Part shown: piece by piece, positions 6,119 to 9,226 of the stretch | Numbering within the stretch: position 1 is the first letter of the stretch | Layout: every line of letters begins with the position of its first letter | NCBI GenBank assembly: GCA_018883625.1 | Contig: JAHLFV010000148.1 | Coordinates: 1 to 9,226 of the forward strand | Origin: Candidatus Treponema excrementipullorum | Lineage (GTDB): Bacteria; Spirochaetota; Spirochaetia; Treponematales; Treponemataceae | Direction of reading: 5' to 3' | DNA: 9,226 nucleotides | Program-made: the position numbers and the translations under genes | The notes under the pieces: generated by a model | The model's input: only the letters and a program-made list of their open reading frames with translations | The model's database searches: none | What the model was told of the DNA's origin: nothing

Positions 6119-8022
6119 TTAGAAAGTTAACTGTGCCCAAACCGGATCGTGATCACTAAGTTGTTTGTCAGCTTCTACAATGGAATTTACATGAAGAACA
6201 CCACCTTCTACGTTACTGAAGCCTTTAACCAAAATATGATCCAATGTCTGTGAATAGCCACTGTAAGTATAGGTATATCGTTCGTTTAATGGCAATTCTT
6301 CTACAGCATTTGTCATATCTGTACCTTTAACTATTTTTAATGTATCAGAGAACCAGAAATCATTGTAGTCTCCTACGGAAATAACAGGAACACCTTGTAC
6401 ACTGTCTATAAAGTCACGAACAAGTTCTGCCTGTCCATGACGATTTAGTTCACTGGGGCGCTGTACCGGCTGTGATGGTCCCCAAATAGCATCGTCCCCT
6501 CCTTTAGATGAAAGGTGATTGTTTATAACAATAAAATCTTTTCCACCGTTAATACTTTCCTTGAATTTAAAATGAGCAACTAAGGGTAAGCGTGTTTCAA
6601 AAAAGGGGTGACCATCAGAATTGTTTCCTACACCGATTCTGGCAGGATTCTGCTCAAGTTTTCCGTTTACAAACCTTGCACCATGTTCAAATGTACTGTT
6701 ACTTGTGTCATTATCGCTGTCCGGAACGAGCTCTATTCTGTCTGTTCTGTACAAATATGCACAGCGAATATTGGAGCCTGGAGCACCTCCCGAAACATTA
6801 TTGGAAGGATCTACATTTACAGCTGCATAAGTGAGACTAGGATTAATACCCTTAATTTCGTCGATTAACAGCTGTAGAGTTTCATTAGAGGATACCACCG
6901 CATTATTTGTTTGACCATTATCATCCTGAATTTCAATGAGACAAATTATGTCTGGAGAATTGAGTTTATTTACAAAGTGTTCTGCAAATTTAGCTGCTCG
7001 GTCAGAATCGTTTGCATTTCCTGCGGAAAAATTTTCTAAATTGTAGCTGACGATATTTAATTTGGTACCATCATAAGTAGGAACAGAACCTGGCGTATTA
7101 ACACTTGGTGTAACTTCTGGGAATGCTTCTGTTAAAATAATTTGGTAGTTTGACTTGTAGTAGTCTATAATGCCAATAACATCACCATTGATTTGATCTC
7201 CGCCCTTTAGTGTATTAGTAAGTAAGTAACCTAACTCCTGGTCTGGAGCGTCACCTCTGCTTGAAAAGCAACCAAAGGGATACAAGTAGAAAAAATCTGC
7301 CTTATTGTATTCGTTATAAACAACACCACCGTTTTCAGTGTATGTTACGGGAGCATCGCCGGGAATTATATAGCTGACATCGCTGTAAGGGGGAGCAACT
7401 GCTTTGGGATTTTTTACTTTTACTCTCATGAATTCAAGAGATTCATACCAGTCAATGGCTTCTTCTGTGGGATTTAAAACGTCGGTTAAGTTTGTACCGT
7501 CCTTAAAAATTACTTTATTGTGCAAGTCGTCATAAGTTAAGGTAACGGGAGCCGGCAATAAATCCGTTCGTCCTGTTTCTACTACCACAACATCATCATC
7601 ACTGGTTGGTTTAATTTGCGTGATAGTAAGATTCGTATCTTGATATCTACTGTCAACATATTCTGTGACGGAACCAGAGACAAGAACCACATCTCCTACG
7701 TTTACACCTTTAAATTTCGATGGTGTAAAAATATAGATTGCATCTGAAGTCAGGGGATTTCCGTCGCCCTCAAGATCTTGTAGATAAAATTTCCCATTCG
7801 TTCGAACAGCTGTTACAATGCCTTTAACATTTTTGACGTATTTTCCGTCGTATGCGGAACGATGTCTAGTACCTTGAATTTCATATATACGAGGTGATTC
7901 TTTTATCTCTTCTGTTTCAGAAGTTGTAGGGGGGGGGTGGTTGTTTGTTTACAGGAACTCAATAATACAAAGGCAACAACTACCAGTGTAACCAACCAAG
8001 AAAACTTTCTTTTCTCAAACAT
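6119..8022 (-). CDS. Surface lipoprotein nuclease (OB-fold plus EEP domain), frame broken at a C9 run
   Basis: Start ATG 8020-8022, with GGAG (8030-8033) seven bases upstream. The first frame encodes a lipoprotein signal, MFEKRKFSWL then VTLVVVAFVLLSSC, with lipid-bearing Cys24, then KQTT. The coding strand then has nine Cs (7929-7937) and this frame stops after 39 residues. One more C (ten) joins it to the main frame, giving a 634-residue protein. It has a Pro/Thr linker, an OB-fold-like module of the YhcR/ExeM type (about 45-125), a beta-rich middle, and an endonuclease/exonuclease/phosphatase domain (about 320-634). Catalytic residues expected for that fold are visible: N328 (SYNLENF), E364 (CLIEIQD), H503 (NNHLSSKGG), D552 and N554 (GDYNDF), and D624/H625 (SDHDPVW). 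Family members degrade extracellular DNA or RNA, for nutrition or escape from DNA traps. The main frame has no ATG, GTG or TTG between its upstream stop and GTG 7690, so as read here no exported enzyme is made. Confidence 0.85.
7929..7937 (-). repeat. C9 homopolymer in nuclease codons (candidate phase-variation tract)
   Basis: Nine consecutive G on the + strand, C9 in the coding strand, eight to eleven codons after the start of the mature lipoprotein (first C falls in codon 29). Lengths of 7 or 10 keep the reading frame; 9 does not. Such tracts change length by slipped-strand mispairing, and poly-G/C tracts are a known switching device in treponemes and many host-adapted bacteria. A homopolymer read error is the main alternative. 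Confidence 0.7.
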
Positions 8023-8093
8023 AGGTGAACTCCATTTTTACACTTAAGCCGACATTTTTTAACTATACATTATGCACACATTACGTCAGCTGT

Positions 8094-8187
8094 CTGCCAA
8101 AATATGTGTTTTGACAGGCTGATACAACAACTGGTTTAATATTATAAATTAAACCAGAACCAAGTTTATACTCGTGGAGAATTCCAC
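8094..8187 (-). promoter_or_regulatory. Structured 5' leader of the nuclease mRNA (three hairpins)
   Basis: The predicted transcript has about 190 untranslated bases. In order from its 5' end: GTGGA/TCCAC with a 4-base loop (8174-8187); CTGGTTTAAT/ATTAAACCAG, a perfect 10-bp stem with 7-base loop (8131-8157); and CTGTCAAAA/TTTTGGCAG with a 6-base loop (8094-8117). In the third, the single non-standard pair is a U-G wobble only in minus-strand RNA, which supports an RNA role on this strand. No known riboswitch motif is recognised. Confidence 0.5.
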
Positions 8188-8200
8188 AAAGTGTCAGTGT

Positions 8201-8212
8201 GAAAAGCTTTTC
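8201..8212. promoter_or_regulatory. 12-bp palindrome at the nuclease transcription start (candidate operator)
   Basis: GAAAAGCTTTTC is a perfect palindrome lying 5 bases past the -10 element of the nuclease promoter, spanning the expected start of transcription near 8211. That is a classic repressor position. It may be coincidental. Confidence 0.35.
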
Positions 8213-8217
8213 GATTC

Positions 8218-8246
8218 ATTGTAGCATGGCAAATTTAGACTGTCAA
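8218..8246 (-). promoter_or_regulatory. Near-consensus sigma70 promoter for the nuclease gene
   Basis: On the minus strand TTGACA (8241-8246) is followed after exactly 17 bases by TACAAT (8218-8223), with an extended -10 TG one base upstream of it. A and T tracts lie directly upstream of the -35 and could act as an UP element. A weaker alternative start lies nearer the gene (CTGACG, 16 bases, TATAGT around 8063-8090). Confidence 0.8.
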
Positions 8247-8367
8247 ATTTTTTGAGTAAAAAACTTACGGGTATTAGCAAATAATAATGTCACTTGTTTT
8301 TTTACCAAAGTGAAGTGCACCCCTAAAGTTGGACAAAAAAAGTTCAATTTTAGGAGGTGCATTTTTA

Positions 8368-8895
8368 ATGTCCAAATACACAGAGGAATTGAAAAAGCAA
8401 ATAGTACTTGAGCACAAAATAAAGCATTACGGGGTCCGTGTGCTGCAAAGGAAGTATGGTATTCCCCGTAGCCTTATAAGGCAATGGATAGCCCAATATG
8501 AATTAAACGGAAAATTTACTGAACCGACCCGCCGTTTTAGTGGAGAATTTAAGCTAAAAGTACTAAACTATCAGCAAGAGCATAATCTTTCAAATCTTGC
8601 CACAGCATTAATTTTTGGAATAACAAATCAAGGAACGATCTGTGCATGGCGAAAGAAATATATTACCGGTGGTACACAAGCTCTATTTCAGAAGCAAGGC
8701 AGGTACTCAAAAATGCCAAAGAAAAGTTTAATACCAAACAAACCAAGGGAAGAATGGACAAAAGATGAAGAACTTGCATATCTTCGGATGGAGAATGCTT
8801 ACCTAAAAAAATACATGGCCTTAGTTCAGGAAGACGAGAAAAAGAAACAGCAGCAGAAAAAAGACAGAAAAAAGTCGAAGCTGTCAGAGAACTAA
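8368..8895 (+). CDS. IS3-family transposase OrfA (helix-turn-helix DNA-binding protein)
   Basis: A 175-residue protein beginning MSKYTEELKK at ATG 8368, chosen because AGGAGG (8352-8357) lies 10 bases upstream; longer versions of the frame would start within the terminal repeat. The length matches IS150-group OrfA. Two helix-turn-helix units are visible, around residues 17-45 (YGVRVLQRKYGIPRSLIRQW) and 60-100 (SNLATALIFGITNQGTICAW), which bind the terminal repeats. A leucine-zipper-like helix (LAYLRMENAYLKKYMALV) and a Lys/Gln-rich tail follow. It ends at TAA 8895, overlapping orfB. Intact. Confidence 0.92.
   Translation: MSKYTEELKKQIVLEHKIKHYGVRVLQRKYGIPRSLIRQWIAQYELNGKFTEPTRRFSGEFKLKVLNYQQEHNLSNLATALIFGITNQGTICAWRKKYITGGTQALFQKQGRYSKMPKKSLIPNKPREEWTKDEELAYLRMENAYLKKYMALVQEDEKKKQQQKKDRKKSKLSEN
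8868..8874 (+). promoter_or_regulatory. Programmed -1 frameshift heptamer A AAA AAG
   Basis: In the orfA frame the codons read AGA AAA AAG, so A AAA AAG is in the correct register for a -1 slip. After slipping, reading continues into VEAVRELRSEY of orfB. This is the usual way IS3 elements make the OrfAB transposase. It lies 21 bases before the orfA stop. Confidence 0.85.
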
Positions 8896-9226
8896 GGTCA
8901 GAATACAGTGTTTCAGATTTAACAAAACTTACCGGTTTACCAAGGAGTTCATTTTATTACTCGGTAACTCATCCGAATCAAGATAATCACAACAAAGAAC
9001 GTGAGCTGGTACTGCAGATTTATCATGAGAGTAAAGGGCGTTATGGTTACAGAAGAATTACCCTAGAGTTTAGAAACAGAGGTTTTACAACAAATCATAA
9101 AGTTATTCAGAAATTAATGCATGAAGAACATATTGTGTGTAAAGTTCGTCAGCATAAATACAATTCATACAAAGGTAAGGTAGGCAAAATCGCTCCTAAT
9201 CTTCTAGAACGGGATTTCAGCACAAG
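8868..9226 (+). CDS. IS3-family transposase OrfB, 5' part (partial)
   Basis: Open in the -1 frame relative to orfA from the slippery site to the window edge, about 119 codons. The sequence has the OrfB N-terminal HTH_21-type region: LTGLPRSSFYYSV, then GRYGYRRITLEFRNRGFTT, KVIQKLMHEE and the IS150-group hallmark VGKIAPNLLERDF. The DDE integrase core lies outside the window. It has no start of its own with a ribosome site here, so it is probably made as an OrfAB fusion. No damage is seen in the visible part. Confidence 0.9.

Larger units (their letters stand above)
8311..9226 (+). mobile_element. IS3-family (IS150 group) insertion sequence, left part, cut by the window end
   Basis: The left inverted repeat starts at about 8311 (TGAAGTGCACCCC then TAAAGTTGGAC, to 8334), matching the style of IS150-group ends, which begin TG and end in GTTGGAC. 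Inside are orfA, a slippery heptamer and the 5' part of orfB in the -1 frame. The right end, the DDE catalytic residues and any target duplication lie beyond the window. The left end is about 65 bases upstream of the nuclease -35 box. Confidence 0.9.

Noticed and set aside
6592..6868. Three + strand frames of 69-86 residues
   Set aside because: They lie inside the conserved nuclease domain on the opposite strand and have no recognisable features.
8170..8223. Short minus-strand peptide starting MNRKAFHTD in the nuclease leader
   Set aside because: Its ATG overlaps the -10 box, so it would not be in the transcript, and it has no ribosome site.

Overview
The window looks like a chromosomal stretch from a host-associated Treponema or a close relative. 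The basis is AT-rich coding DNA, BspA/TpLRR-type leucine-rich repeat surface proteins, a very large secreted protein ending in an outer-membrane-barrel-like domain with a terminal Phe, a lipoprotein nuclease, and an IS150-type insertion sequence. Genus is inference from protein style; nothing here (rRNA, housekeeping gene) fixes it.

Layout. (1) 3-113: the 3' end of an upstream gene whose last residues resemble part of the next protein, followed by a strong + strand terminator hairpin (133-166). (2) 154-3654: a 1166-residue secreted multidomain protein: beta-rich N-terminal region, propeller-like region, PEGA-like module, BspA-type LRRs, basic linker, and a C-terminal barrel of about 160 residues. 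(3) 3674-4101: a start-less, frameshifted remnant of a second LRR gene. (4) 4129-4441: a GC-rich island holding five 48-bp tandem units. (5) 4548-6084: a promoter with a palindrome over its -10, a FetA-like ABC ATPase carrying an in-frame TAA, an overlapping intact FetB-type permease, and a terminator shared with the convergent next gene. (6) 6119-8022, minus strand: a surface lipoprotein nuclease (OB-fold plus endonuclease/exonuclease/phosphatase domain) whose frame is broken by a C9 run just after the lipobox. It is driven by a near-consensus promoter (8218-8246) through a roughly 190-nt hairpin-rich leader. (7) 8311 to the window end: the left part of an IS3-family (IS150 group) element with orfA, a slippery heptamer and the start of orfB.

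How it fits together. The LRR proteins and the nuclease are surface or secreted functions; the ABC pair is a probable metal exporter. Three of the genes carry a disabling lesion: a T-run frameshift, an in-frame stop and a C-run frameshift. The C9 case has the position and form expected of slipped-strand phase variation of an exported nuclease. The T-run frameshift sits in a gene with no start, so it looks like decay. The TAA is not a homopolymer error and leaves the exporter ATPase split after Walker A. The most interesting items are the switchable nuclease with its structured leader, the LRR-barrel fusion, and the 48-bp repeat in which each unit encodes the same peptide followed by TAA and differences fall almost only at third codon positions.
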